A DNA stretch of 64,000 nucleotides from positions 187,013-251,012 of the forward strand of contig JAAOMT010000269.1 in assembly GCA_016748015.1 (NCBI GenBank), read 5' to 3'. Within the stretch, counting starts at the first letter, position 1. The number at the start of each line of letters is the position of its first letter. Under the pieces are notes generated by a model. It did not search any database. It was given only the letters and a program-made list of their open reading frames with translations, and was not told where the DNA came from. Shown piece after piece: positions 26,374-38,962 of the stretch. This DNA comes from Geosiphon pyriformis. Lineage: Eukaryota > Glomeromycota > Glomeromycetes > Archaeosporales > Geosiphonaceae. Both the position numbers and the translations under genes were made by a program.

Positions 26374-26510
26374 TGTTGTCTTAACTGGCCTAAGTGGCTA
26401 GCCACATATAGTAAGTACATAAGTCATGTTTAGTTTAGATCTCTTAATTTGGTTCTATGTACTAGATAATGATTGGGCTTTGCTCGTTAAATTCTTTAAT
26501 AAAAAAAATA
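26374..26510 (+). repeat. LINE 3' tail (copy B)
   Basis: Follows the ORF2 stop directly: tgttgtcttaactggcc, aagtggctagccacatatag, then gattgggctttgctcgtta and an A-rich end. Confidence 0.85.
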
Positions 26511-26714
26511 TTTATAATAATTAAAATTAATAAATTTTATTATAATTTTTTACTATAGCTTAATAAATTATATCTTAATTAATACTATTTAATTAAAAGT
26601 TTTTTTATAGTTATTTTAAAAATATTAATAAATTTTTCTTAATTATTAAATTTATATAAATGTTTACATATTTAAAATTTTATTTAAAACAATATTATTT
26701 TTAATAAACAATGT

Positions 26715-27530
26715 TTTTATTGACTGTGGGTTTCACAAACAAACTCTTTGCTGGCTTGCATATATATTTTATAAAGGCCTTATACTATTGACTACCTGTT
26801 GCTGTTTAGAAGCATTTCTATTCCAGACATTACCCTAATATACTGTGTTTGTTCTGTAATGATATAAAGATTTCGGATTATGTTTTCTCTTGCAAAATTG
26901 ACTTTTCTACCTGTTGTCAATTGTTAAATACCCATGTAGCTTTCTGGAAGCTGATTTCTGGTCTCTTTTGTTTTTCTTCTTGTGTGTTTTAGCTTTTGTC
27001 ATCTTGTGTTTTTGATGTCTCTGTATTTACGGCCCTTTACAAAGATTTTGTTTTTAAAGATTAGTTCCAAAAAGCTGTGTTTGTTTTTCATAATTCCAAA
27101 ATTGCAAGTCAGAAGATTGTGGATTTTGTGCATATTCTTAGTCTTACTTTTAAGAATTGCGTCTGGTCTGTTTGTGCTAAACATTGTGTCTTTATAAAAA
27201 AAAACAGACTAATTTCACTTAATAATTTAATTTCTATTTTGATTTTTGGGATGTTGTTAGGATTGTTTGCTAGTGTTATCAGGTTGCTTGGTATTGCTAA
27301 TGCTTTTGGTGTTCACTTTGGTTTTTATAAATCATATTTATTCTTTTTAGATATTAGTAATAATGTTTCAGTTCACATAGTTGTTTAGTGTTGTTCTAAT
27401 TAGTCTGAATAACTGGTTATATGTAGAAAGAGCATGATTTGTGCCTAGTTTAGATTATTTATTTGATGTATTATATTAGATAGTGTTTGGATCTTACTTA
27501 TAAAGCATTAATAAAAAAATAAAAAAAATG
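26715..27530 (+). mobile_element. 5'-truncated LINE, 3' end only (fragment 1)
   Basis: From about 26722 the frame encodes the post-RNase H region of ORF2, closely matching the minus-strand copy at 45775-46512 (shared YFIKALxxxLPVAV, NSKIASQKIVDFVH region and the GIANAFGVHFGF segment). Stops include TAG where the other copy has CAG (near 26802). ORF2 ends at 27388 and is followed by the shared tail 27389-27530. The sequence before 26715 is AT-rich. Typical of incomplete reverse transcription. Confidence 0.82.
27389..27530 (+). repeat. LINE 3' tail (fragment 1)
   Basis: Contains tgttctaattagtctgaat, actggttatatgtagaaaga and gtgtttggatcttactt, the third variant of the tail core, ending in A-rich DNA. 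Confidence 0.82.
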
Positions 27531-27664
27531 TTTTTATTTTACTTAAATTTAATTTGTACATAAAAATAATTAAAAAAAACTTTTGTATTTTTTTTATCTT
27601 TTTTAAAAATATTAAATTAATAATTTTTTAATTTTTATAATAAATTTAATAGAACATATATTTA

Positions 27665-28012
27665 TTATATAGGACTTTAATGGAAAAAGACAGTTTGATT
27701 CTGCTTGATAGTTCTGTGTATTCTGCAATTTGTGGTTTGTTATGTATGTTCTCAGCTGGGGTAATTAGGTTGCTTGGAATTGCTGAGACACTTGGTATTT
27801 GCTTTGGTTTTTGTAAACATTGCTGTTTTTTTTCTGGTGTAGATAGTATAGTTTCTGTTTAGATAGATTTATAGTGTTGCTCTGATTGGTCTGAGTGGCT
27901 GGTCATATGTAGAAAATACATGATTTGTGTCTAGTTTAGATCACTTAGTTTGATGTATTGCACTAGGTAGCATTTGGGCCTCACTTGTTAAATTTAATAA
28001 AAAAAAAATTAT
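27665..28012 (+). mobile_element. 5'-truncated LINE, 3' end only (fragment 2)
   Basis: About 200 bp of the extreme ORF2 C-terminus (27680-27862, ending GVDSIVSV) and the tail 27872-28012. It follows fragment 1 by about 135 bp and is followed within about 25 bp by the 5' leader of copy C. Confidence 0.8.
27872..28012 (+). repeat. LINE 3' tail (fragment 2)
   Basis: Contains tgttgctctgattggtctg, agtggctggtcatatgtaga and gcatttgggcctcacttg before the A-rich end. Confidence 0.85.
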
Positions 28013-28147
28013 ATTAATATTTAGTATAAAAAAAAACTTTTTTCTCTTCTATATTCCAAATTCCCCAAAAAACATATTTTCAAAAAAGAAGTTTTTTGTT
28101 TTTTTTGTTATTTCTTACAAATATTTTTTAAGCAAATAATTTTTTTG

Positions 28148-29990
28148 CAATAAATTTAATGGCTGTCTTAAATAATATTATGTCTAAAAAAAAAACACCT
28201 AAGAAAGTTTTTCATTATTCTATTGGAGGTTTATTTTCCCAAAAAAAAAATTTCTGTTAATAATATCAAGCATTTTGAAAATAAGAAGAATATCTTTTTA
28301 ATTAAATCTGGTACTAATAATAACATATATTTAAATATAAACAATAAGTTTAGTAATAGTGGAAATAATAGTGTCTTATTTAATATTGGTAGTAGTTTTC
28401 TTTTCAGTTTAATAACAAATACTCTTAAAACTAAAAAATTAATATTAGTCTAGTTTGTGATTCCTTTATTAGTTCAATTAATTATAGCATAGATAAAAAT
28501 AAAGAATCTTTCTCTTCATTTCTTAATATTTCTTTTAACAGAAAATGAATTGATTTGAAAATTGTTAAAATTCAATTTGAAATACTTATCAAAAAATCTT
28601 TTGCTCTTGATATTAATCTGTTTATAGTAAAAGACAAATCAGTTATAATAAAAACTTAGATAATTAAAAAAATTTTTTTATTAGTCAATGGTTTTAGAAG
28701 GATAACTACCTTTTCAAAATTTAAAAAGATCATTTGAACAACATTTACATCTGAAAAAAGTATAAAAAAAGTCATATTATTGGCTAAAGACAAGAAAATT
28801 ATTGTAAAAATAATGTTAAGAGACAAAAAAAATGCTTAAATTGGCTGTAATAATTAAAAAAATTCCTATGGACATGCCAAAAAAAATAATTATTGCTGCA
28901 GTATTTGAGTTTGGTTAAATTGTGTCAATTAAAATTCAGTTTATTGAAATATAGCAAAAGACTATAATAAAGTTCACTAAATCAAGTTAAGCAGATTAAT
29001 TGATTTCAAAATAATTATTTTTAATCAAGAAAAATTTAGTGTGTGTAGTCAAAACTATGGAAAATTAAGATATTTAAATATCTAAAGATTAATTTAAAGC
29101 ACTTTTGTTTATCTTTTTAGTAAGAACAACTGCTTATGATTTTGGTATTCTTGTTAAGAGGGCTGGTAAAAAAATATGTGTTATCAATAGATTATTTAAG
29201 AATAATAATAAAGTTTACTATACTGTTATAGGTTTTGAATCAAATAAGCTGCTAAAATCTGTTTTTTGTACAGAACCAATTTTTGGTGGTGTTAAACTTT
29301 CTTAGACCAGATTGGATCTGATTTGTTGTAAAAAGTGTGATGTTTCTGGTTTCTTTATCTTTTTGTTTACAAAAATATTTAAAAAAATTGTTTTAGATAA
29401 AAATTATCTCTAGTTAACCAAATTGTATACCAAAAAAAATGTTCTTATCTTTCATTTTGCTGCTTTTGGTGGCAAGTTATAAACACAAATAGTCTTGGTA
29501 GTTTCTGTTTTTAATAGTTTACTTTTTAATTCTAGTTTTGGTTTTTCTCTTTTTGGTGTTTTAGGTTCTAATAAAAAATCTTCTTTTATTTTATTAAATA
29601 ATTCTTTTTTAAATGCTTATTTGGTCTTTTTAAAACACTTTTAAAGCTTTTGGCAAATTAAATATCTAATATTGTAAGAAAATTAAGCTTTGTGGATCTG
29701 ATACTTTTAGTATCTATTTCTCAATTTTTTTTTCTTTTGTGTTTGTATTTTCAAACTTGAATTTGGAATTAGATATGATTCTGGATGTCACATCTGTATT
29801 GTTTGTTCCTTTTTTTTTAGTTGTAATTGATTAAGCTTCTGATTTAAGTTTAAATAAATCAAAGATTTTAACTATTAAAATGAATGGCTTGAAAATAAAA
29901 ATAGTTGTTCTTGAAGTTTCTGTTAATTTAGTTTTGGCAAATTAGATTAGTTGTGTTCTAATTCAAGCTTTTCAACAATTTTATTATTTC
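28148..29990 (+). pseudogene. LINE C ORF1 remnant
   Basis: Starts like copy A (MSKKK..KK motif) from ATG 28148. The A-run at 28242-28251 is ten long and shifts the frame, whereas a nine-long run would keep it. Segments matching the copy A RRM-like region are visible near 28590-28840 and 28860-29290. The zinc knuckle region (about 29320) keeps Cys but has lost its His. Dozens of stops. Confidence 0.72.
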
Positions 29991-29999
29991 AATAAATAA

Positions 30000-32900
30000 C
30001 TTGGTATAAAAATTTGCTACATGTAATATTTAAAGTATTAATGTTTCTATAAAGCAGAAAAACATTATTTGTTAATATACAATTTTGGGTAATATGATTT
30101 CTATTATTATGGAAACAAAGTTAAAACTTAATATTAAGTTATAGATCATAAATAAGTTTGATAGAATGCAAATTTTTACAACTATTCTGAATAAAAGTTT
30201 TCTTGGTGCTAAAGTGACTGTTGTTATAAACAATTCTTTAGCTTGGCATGTCTTTAAAGTAAAAAAAAGTTCCTAATTGTGTTATTTTAGTAAGACTCTT
30301 TTTTAAAAACAAAATTTTGGTTATGATTCTGAATTTATATGCTAATGCATTTGTAGAAACAAGATTTGACTAAGTGTTTGAAGTTAATTTTTTTATTGTT
30401 AAGGCAGTTAATTTCAGCATTTTTATGGTATTAGATGGAGATTTTAATAAAAACAATTTTAAGAAAAGTGTGAGTTTCAACTTTTGTCTGGATCTGGATT
30501 TGGTTAACTTATTTAATAAGCATTTATTTATTAAGACTTCTACTTAGTACAATTTCAAAAACAGTAAAAAAGTTATAGATTTTATTTTTGTAAATTAAAA
30601 TCTGATATCTATAATCATTAATTATAGAATTAATATTATTACTAATTTCTTTAATATTAATCACAAGACTATTTTAGTTATAATTGGTTTAAATGGTTTC
30701 TTAAATACTTATTTTAATAGTGTTTATAAACAGGCTAATAAAAATAAATAGAAGTTTAAAATCAAAAATGCTAAGGTTGTTAAGTAGTTGTATTTCAAAG
30801 AATATTTCTTAAGTATGGTCTTAAATATGACAACTAAATTTAATAATATAAAAAATTGCAATAATTTGGATACAATGTGATTAATTTTAAGAAAAATAGT
30901 AGTAAGTTTTGTTAATAAGGTTTTTTTAAACTTTGGTTCAATAATTTTAAGTATTTATAAAACAAGCAATTATTTAAGTTCTTTAAACTAGAACTGTTGG
31001 TAGCCAAGATTGTTAAAAATTTAAATTTAAATAAAGGTTTAGAGATTATTTGTTTTATTAATACTTGAATTGTTATTAATAAAAAAAATGCCTTGAAAGT
31101 AAACATCTTGGTTAATAATGGCAAAAGATTGAAAAAAATTCTGTGCTATCTGTCAAAAATTAAAAAAAATATTGCAAATCCAAATATTACAAATCCAAAG
31201 TTGTTAAAGATAATTTCATCAGAAAAACAATAAAAAAGCACATGGAAAATTTTTGCTCTAATAAAGAGTGCATAATTAAAAGTGTTTTGGAATAATTATT
31301 TTAAAAGGTAGTACTTGATTATCTAATAGTGAATAACAATTTGATTTTAAAGTCTTGTAAGATTAAGTTTATAATCAATACTATTATAAAAAGATAAACA
31401 AAAAAACATATGATATCTAGCACTTGGCTTAACCAATGGTCCAAACAATATGCTCTTTTAGATTATATTAATAATTGTGTATTCTTAAAAATTATAAATA
31501 ATATTAAGTTTGATAAATTCCTATAAGTAATCAAAAATCTGTCTAATAGTAAAGCTACTGGTCTTTTTGGTATTCCTAATAAGTTCTGAAAACATAATAA
31601 TAAACAGATTCTAAGAAGTTTGTTGAATGTTTTTAATGTGAGTTTGGTGTTAAGTATAGTTCTTATACAGTAAAAAAAAGCTTAGATTTCTATAATACCA
31701 AAACCATATAATTAAAAAGAGATATTTACAAATATTAAGCCAATAGCTTTAATTAAAACAGTCTATAAAATTCTATCTAAGATTTTTTTAGATAAGATTT
31801 TCTTGATCTATAGTAAGTTTAATGTTTTATATAATAATAATTTTTCAGTTCTGAAAGAAACATTTACTTAGACTTCAATTTTTGCTGTTGGTTTTGTAAT
31901 TAAGAATATATTGAAAAAAAATAAGGAGTTGTGACTAGTTCTTCAAAATATGCACAAAACATATAATTCTATTAAACAGTATTATTTGTAAAATAGTCTA
32001 AATAGAATCAAGATATATTCTCATTTTATTAAGTTTTTTGGAAACATTTATAATAATAAGATTAATTAGGTAATAACAAATTTTAAGTTTATAAATAAAT
32101 ATATTGTATATAATAGTTTGGATTAAGAAGAAGTTTTTTTTATTACTGCTATAGAGAATTTTTTATGATCCTTTGTTTTGTGAAGTTAAAAAACATGACA
32201 GTTTGTTTAGCTACAGATTGAATTCAAAATTATTATGAAAACTAACAAGCAGAATTTCAGAAGTGATAAAACATCTTTTTTGGCAATAGAGGCTTTTATA
32301 AATGATATAATTTGGATCAGAAATAACATATTCACTACTTAATACATCTTAGATATTGCTAACAAATTTTTTGAAATTAATAATATTTTAATCAACACTA
32401 AAAAAACAGTTACCATACCTATTAATCAAAAAGTAGAAGTTTTTTATTTGTCAATAAATATATTTAATATTTTAATAGCAAAAAAAAGTGAATCTTATAG
32501 ATATTTGAACATTTTTTTGTCCACAGATGGTCTTTCCAAACTAACTCTTGTTAAAACTTATTTGAATATTAAATTTTTTATGAATCTGGTTTTAAGAAAA
32601 GCTGTGTCAAAATAAACAATTTTTGTATCTGATGTCTGTAGTTTTTCAGTTTATTATTAATTACAGACTATAATTTAATTATGTATTAATAAATATATGT
32701 AAAAAATAGAACAAATTGCTAAGAAAGAAATTAAAGTTTAAAACCAATTTGTTCAAAAACTTTCTTAATGAAACTATTTTTTATTCTAAATTATATGGTT
32801 TTAAATCTTTTGAACAGATACAAACTAAAAATCAGACACCTAATTTGGTCATTTTTGCTAATTTAAAAAAGATTTTCAGCAGATTATTCAAACATAGAAC

Positions 32901-34678
32901 TTTGGATTTACAAATTGTCAGCTAAATGCTTTAGTACCCTTTCAATTTTCTGCTTATGTTATTGATTAATCTAATAAACTGTTTTCTAATAAATAAGACT
33001 AATATTTAAGTGTTATGTAATTTGTCTTTAGGGAACAATTTCCCAAATGTTTTTTAGATTGGTAGCAGTATTGCTGTTGTTGATATCCTAAGTTTAGATT
33101 ATTATGTTAATATAATAAAATCTTTAAAGAGATTTAGCATTGCTTTTGCTAATCAACTTCTAAATTATTATGGAGTTTGTTTTATATAGAACACATTTTG
33201 CAGATAGAAGAGACTTGATTCTAAAGGTTTTGTTTCTAGTTGGTTTAGCTTATTTGTTATGTTTATTGAGAATAATAGTCTGATTAGCTATAATACTCTG
33301 GCTTTTTATCTCATATCTGTTAGCCAACTATATGACTTTAAGTTTGTTAAAGAATACTTGTTAAAAATAGGACAAAAAAGATAGTTGTTTATACAAATAA
33401 TTCAATCAAAAATCTTGGTTTTATTGATGTTTATAGTAGTACAGCTGCATATTTTTTGGATATTAATATAAGTATTAGAATTAAAATGAATGGTTTGCTT
33501 TTCTCAACTATGATAGAATTGCAGATTATAATGTTTGTACTAAAATGTGTTCTTATGTTTAGCTCAGTTGTATTATTTACAGATAGTCAAGTATTACTAG
33601 ATATTTGTGCTTTAAATAAAAAATACATCAGTTTTAACTTTTATAATAAATATTAAATCAAAAAAAAACATGTTTGTTAAACTATTGTATCAAAAAATTT
33701 ATTAATTAACTAGAATAAGATTAAAAGTCATTCTGAAATTATTGGTAATAAACATATAAACTTTTTTGTCAATACAGCCACTATGTTTAATTTTATTATG
33801 TTTATTAAAATATTATACTATTTTTTTGTTATTAAAAAAAGATCAGTTTTTAGAAATATCTGTTATTTTATTAGACAGTTTTTTGAAGCTGTTGGTTTTG
33901 TTAACTGAAAATCCAAATACATTAATAGTGTTATAGATATAACATTTTCAATCTTTTTGATATGTGAAAAATCTTTAGTGTATGGTATTTTGATGGTTAT
34001 ATTAGATCTGGTTTCAATAATTTTGCTTTGATAGTATTTTGATTTTACTTTATGAAGACCTTATATTACTATTTATCTATGGCCAAGAAGAAAAAACTAT
34101 ATAACTCAAATTATTCTAGTGTATTATATATTTAATATAGACTAATTAAGGATTTTGATTATATATTTTTATGTATTTATAACAATTGTGCTAAAAAAAA
34201 CCTAATCTTAAACACTATCTAAAAGTGTGTTGATTTGTTGAGTACTTATACTGTTAATTACAAGATAATTTAATCCTTGTATAAAGCAGAATTTTTTGGT
34301 TGCTTATATATATTATTGGCCAAAGACTTTATATTAGAAAAATGAATAATTGAGATAATATATTTATTGAGTGTTAAGTCTAATAGTAGTTTAATAATTA
34401 TTGATTTAGTTAGAGATTTTGCTAAAGATCATAAAACTGCTATTTGGTTGTTAGACATATATCTAAAAGCACATTATAAAAAACATAATCTTTTGTCTTA
34501 TAATAAGTTGGCTGTTCTATTTATTTCAGAATTGTTATTCTTATGAATTTTTAAGATAATTTGTAATTTTAATATTAGATTGAATATATATGTTTGTTTT
34601 GAATTACACACTTTTTTAACTAGTTTGTATTTTGGTTTTATGTAGGATTTTCTTGTAATAAGTAAAATAAATATATAG
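30000..34678 (+). pseudogene. LINE C ORF2 remnant (APE, RT, RNase H)
   Basis: Colinear with copy A ORF2. The endonuclease region keeps a GDFN-like motif near 30430, which copies A and B have lost. The RT catalytic box near 32290 reads FINDI rather than FVDDT. The RNase H block is at 33380-33780. Stops occur every few codons, mostly TAA and TAG at positions where copy A has Trp or Gln. Confidence 0.75.
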
Positions 34679-34679
34679 T

Positions 34680-34815
34680 ATTATCTTGATTAGTCTAAAT
34701 TGTTAGTTATATGTAGAAAAAGCATAAACTATACTTAATCTAGAATTTTCTTTGATTATTTGTTTTTAGATAATAATTAAATTGTATTCATAAAACTTAA
34801 TAAAAAAATATATAT
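34680..34815 (+). repeat. LINE 3' tail (copy C)
   Basis: Contains tattatcttgattagtct, gttatatgtagaaaaagcat and taattaaattgtattcata, recognisable but depleted of G and C. Confidence 0.75.
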
Positions 34816-35623
34816 ATATAAACATAAAATTTATTTTAAAATCTAATTTTAAATAATTTTAATTAGTTTAAATAATTAACTACATGTTATTAATAATATA
34901 ATTTATGTTTAATATATAATAATTAATATAAATATTTAAAATATAATTTAATTACAATTTACAATTTTATGTTTAATAAAAGCAATTTGTATATTTTTTA
35001 CTTATATTTATTTATTTAAAATTATATTAAATTAAGGTTTAAAAATAATTTTTTATATTTGTTTTACTTATAAAATTATATTATTTTAAACTATTTTACT
35101 TATTTAAAATTTAAAATTTTTTTATTAGATTTTATATTAAAGTTAAACAAATTTTCTAAAATTATTAAGTAATTAAATATATTATTATTTACAAAAATTT
35201 AATTTTATTGTTTATATTATTATTATTATTTAAAAAATATTTTTATGTATTTTTTAATTTTAACAAAATTTTAAACATATTTGTTATTAATATATTAAAA
35301 TTTTGAATTTGGTTTTTAGTTTTGTATTAAACTTATTTTTAATAATTATAATAATATAATCTGTCCTAGTAAAAAATTAATAAAATTTATTATTATTAAA
35401 TAAATAAATTTTTGGGATTTAAAGTTTCAAAAATTCAAAAATTCAATTTGAAATTATTTATTTATATAAATATTTTAAAATATAAAAAACCATTTCTCAA
35501 AAATGGTAGATTTGAAATAAATGATTTTTAGTTAAAAAAGCTAACCTGTTTTATTTTACAACTTTATATTTGAATTAATTCTTCTAATATAACATTCCCG
35601 TAACACTCTTATAAATATTTTTT
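34816..35623. other. No gene seen; AT-rich, with a further decayed LINE tail
   Basis: A decayed tail lies near 34850-34930 (ttagtttaaataattaacta followed by catg..). The remainder is AT-rich. Around 35400-35560 composition becomes more mixed toward the 3' end of the conserved gene. Confidence 0.55.
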
Positions 35624-36485
35624 CTAAAGTACCTTATAAAACTTTTCCCTTATAACTCTATTTCCAATCCCACCAATCCCAAATGCTGGTCCAATGCGTG
35701 CGATCCTAGCCAATGATGATTTCCAATATTCTCTTTTAACAAACCTTGCTCTACTTAAAAGCCTTGTTTGGGGTCTATTATACAAATCTAATCCCATTAA
35801 ATGTAAAGGTGTACTGAGAAATTGCAAAACGGCAGGACAAATCAATTGCGAAATATTTTTTGCCATTTCCTCATTTGCTGTCCAACCTCGGTCCAAAAAA
35901 GAGTTCGCCATCAAGGCAGGCATATTAAAACTGGCCATTATGGTTAAAGAATCACGTGTTGCAAATAAAGCATATGTCCCAAGTGGTAAGGGTCTTGGGG
36001 CCGCTATACCGAACATTCTTGTAAATTGACGATCTTTAAAGATACATGTCACGATGTTTACTAAACTTGTTCCAAAAAATTTTGGGTATTGATTTGGAAA
36101 TCTGTTCTGTTTACAGACTGTGTCGATTGTGTTTGCCGTGGTATAAGTTGAAGAATAGACGAAAAAAATTAATCTGAATGGGCGGGAAGAGATAAAAATG
36201 TGCGGTGATTTTATCAAAGAAAAAATTCCAGTTTTGATAGAAACTATTAGCGGGTTACGTCCACTGGCATTTTCCATTATTGCTCTGATGATTCATGATG
36301 GTAAAAAAATTTTAAATTAGAAATGATTTTGAATTCAAAATGCACTCAATATACCTGTCAACAATAGTAATAAATGGTGAAATACTAAAAGCAGCCGTTA
36401 GAGCCGCCAAAAAATCAACCCCTAATCTTTTTGTTAACGCAGCTAAGTTGCCGATCTCCTCTTCGTGAAATTCTTCATTTTCCAT
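35624..36485 (-). CDS. Conserved fungal membrane protein, probably mitochondrial (two exons)
   Basis: Exon 1 is 36355-36485 (ATG at 36485) and exon 2 is 35624-36284; a 70-nt GT-AG intron joins them in phase at an Arg codon. The product is 263 residues without any break. It begins MENEEFHEEE, followed by a hydrophobic segment (LAALTAAFSISPFITI), a basic stretch KTGIFSLIKSPHIFISSRPF, a middle part with CIFKDRQFTRMFG and PLPLGTYALFATRDS, and a C-terminal part LSTPLHLMGLDLYNR with ARIARIGPAFGIGGIGN. The pattern matches a conserved fungal family of unnamed membrane proteins that I associate with mitochondria from memory; function is not known to me. It is the only fully intact multi-exon gene here. 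Confidence 0.82.
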
Positions 36486-38959
36486 AGATTTTCGCTAAGA
36501 TTAAATTTTAAATATCGCAATTTTATGAAGGTTTTCCTTCCTAAGAAACGGATTATTTATATTATTGATTCGGATACTATTAATAGTAACACAATTGGTT
36601 TTGTACCCTGGGAGATTTTTTTTCAATTATAAGCCCCATAATTAGTATATGAACCAATCAAATTGTATCAACCAAAACGACTAATCCTTTAATCCTTTCG
36701 TCATCATTCCCCTACAGAAATTTTTTTTACTCTAACCGATTATACGGTAAGTTACCATGTTCTAGTTTCTGGATAAAAGCATATTATTAAATTTTAAAGA
36801 GTGAAAGGATGAATAAATGAAAGACTCTTCTTTCCCCATCTTATCGACCATGGTGATTCCTATGCTGCTCCTCTCGATAAGGAGTAAATACTAGCCAGTA
36901 TCCCTAAGATAAATATTACTACATAGTTGTTTAATTCAAAAAACAATACGCGATTAGTTTAAGACAATCAAAAAATTTAAATAACATCAATCATATTAAC
37001 TCGACTTTCCTTGAAAATAGCCAGGTCTATCACTCGAGTTCCTCGCCCCCATATTGTAAGTGCATTTATAATCTTGAAACTATTGATAACATATCGATCT
37101 ACATAAGCCCTTATTGGTTTGAGTGTGTATGATGAATATATCGTTAATTCGCAGTTTCCACCGAAAGGATTAAGTTCCTCGTGATGGTTAACAATCTTCC
37201 TTGGATGTCTGACTTTGGCTTCTACCTACACTATCAAATTGTTTTTGTGAAAACCTCTTTTCACTAACAAGTTCTCTTACCTATTCAATTTTTATATCAT
37301 CGTTCGTCGTGTTCTTTTACCATATGACGCCCTTAATGAATTCATTTTCGCATAAAGAGGTGAGATGAATTTTATTCGTGTACTGTCAGTGGTCGTGCTG
37401 ATGGGTGTTGACGTTGTCACTTTCCCACTATGTTAGTTGCGCGGGTGGTGTCATTGGTTATTCGCTGGTAGCATCTATGACGTTGCTCATTATTCTGGTG
37501 GGATTAGATCAGGATTTATTATTCTTTTGTCTTAACAGAATTTTATATATTGGGGCAAACAGCAGCGTAACTGGGCTTAGACAGTATTTGGAAGAATTTG
37601 TATTTTTCACTCACGAGATAGCAGACGTTAATATGTATAAAAAAATGTTATTAATAAAATAAAGGTATTTAATTTAACAAAAAAATTTTATTGTTTAATG
37701 TTTTAATAAAGATCAAAGCTTTTTAATAATTTGTTTTATAAAAACTAGAATTATTTTAAAATATAAATAAAATATGTTTTTGGTTATATTTTAAAATGTT
37801 GATTAATAAATAAGTTTTAAGTGATTTATTTTGTTTTAATTTTTTTTCTGTTTTTATCGTTTTATAAGTATTAAATAATAATTATAATATATATAGCATA
37901 TAATTAATTACTTTAACCTAAATATAAACAATAATAAATTTACTTAATTACAATCTAATAGTTTTTTTATTATTCTTAATTCGAACTTTTTATAAGTTTT
38001 AAAAAATCAGCACCAAATTTATTCTTAAATTTAATAAAATTTTTAAATATATTAACAACCAAATTACCAACTTTTTCAATTTGTTTTTTCAAAAAAACAT
38101 TTAAAAAAAAAATTTTTTTTCATATTTTTATAATTATAACTAGAACAAAAAATAAAAAATTTTATTTTTTTATTTTTTAAAGTATTTGGTAATATTTTTA
38201 TTAATAAAACACTTTTAACTGTTAAAACTACTTTATAAAAATGTTTTTTTTATATAAATAGTTATTAATTAGTTTTTTACTAATTTTAAAACATTATTTT
38301 TGGTTTTAAGTAAAAGTTTTTCTTTATTTAAAATTCTATTTAAGCAATTAATTAAAACCAGTCTTAATATAATTATTATTATTATTATTACAAAAAATTC
38401 TAAATCTTTTAACAATAAACTAATTATTAAGTTACTTTTTTTATATTAGCTTAAATTATTATTAGAAGTTTTTTTATTCTTTTCTTAATGTTGTTAATAC
38501 TGTTTTATTGTTAATTTTGCTGTTAATAAAAGTTAGTAAATTTTTAATAAGCTAATTTTTTTTTTAAAGTATCTTTATATACTTTAAATTATGTATACTA
38601 TTGGGTTTATAATAGAATAGCCAATTCTATACTAATTACTTATATAGTTATTTTGTAATAAAAATTAATTTTTTTACAAAAAAATCTTGTTGTAAGCTTT
38701 TCACAAATATATGTAGTTACTTTGCTGTAAAAGTTAACTTTTCTATAAAAAATTTTGATTATAAACTACCCAAAAAAATAAATTAAAATAAAAATAAAAA
38801 AATATATCAAGAAAATTATTTTAAATTTAGACCTAAAAGTTACTAATAGTTTATTAAAATTGGTAGTAAATTAATTTTAAACTATTAGTATAAAATGATT
38901 AATTTTAAACAAAATAATTAAAAATTTTGTTTTTTAAAATAAGTTTTATTTTATTTTAT
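36486..38959. other. No supported gene; promoter side of the conserved gene, then AT-rich repeats
   Basis: Bases 36486-37660 have mixed composition and include the upstream region of the two-exon gene. No tRNA-like cloverleaf or long coding frame was seen. The frame at 37405-37662 is short, hydrophobic and without a recognisable family. From 37660 the DNA is AT-rich again. A (TTA)n run is near 38373 and the dispersed repeat copy 2 is at 38590-38770. Confidence 0.55.
38590..38770 (+). repeat. Dispersed AT-rich repeat, copy 2, with 14-bp palindrome
   Basis: Aligns with 10610-10770 over about 170 bp. It contains the perfect palindrome aaaagttaactttt at 38729-38742. No coding capacity. Confidence 0.6.
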
Positions 38960-38962
38960 TTT

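Larger units (their letters stand above)
19609..26510 (+). mobile_element. Full-length LINE copy B (APE-type), broken
   Basis: The 5' leader starts near tctcttgttaatcc and matches copy E/F at 47547, giving two copies with the same 5' end and hence probable full length. ORF1 19732-21686, ORF2 21683-26373, tail to about 26510. It carries the best preserved RNase H and C-terminal regions in the window, a 647-residue uninterrupted stretch at 24139-26082. It begins about 360 bp behind the half-LINE tail. Confidence 0.9.
28036..34815 (+). mobile_element. Full-length LINE copy C, very strongly AT-decayed
   Basis: The leader matches copy A and the whole length can be followed against it. ORF1 remains lie at 28148-29990, ORF2 remains from about 30000 to 34678, then the tail. 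Almost every frame is closed within 100-200 bp. Side-by-side reading with copy A shows TGG to TAG, GTGGTGG to ATAATAA, CAA to TAA and similar changes, so GC has been lost mainly through C:G to T:A changes. Recognisable remnants include the RNase H stretch at 33456-33656 (IELQI, FTDSQ) and the ORF2 region at 32716-32925. Confidence 0.85.

Noticed and set aside
37405-37662. Possible 85-residue membrane protein
   Set aside because: No family resemblance, no conserved context, and composition expected by chance in AT-rich DNA.
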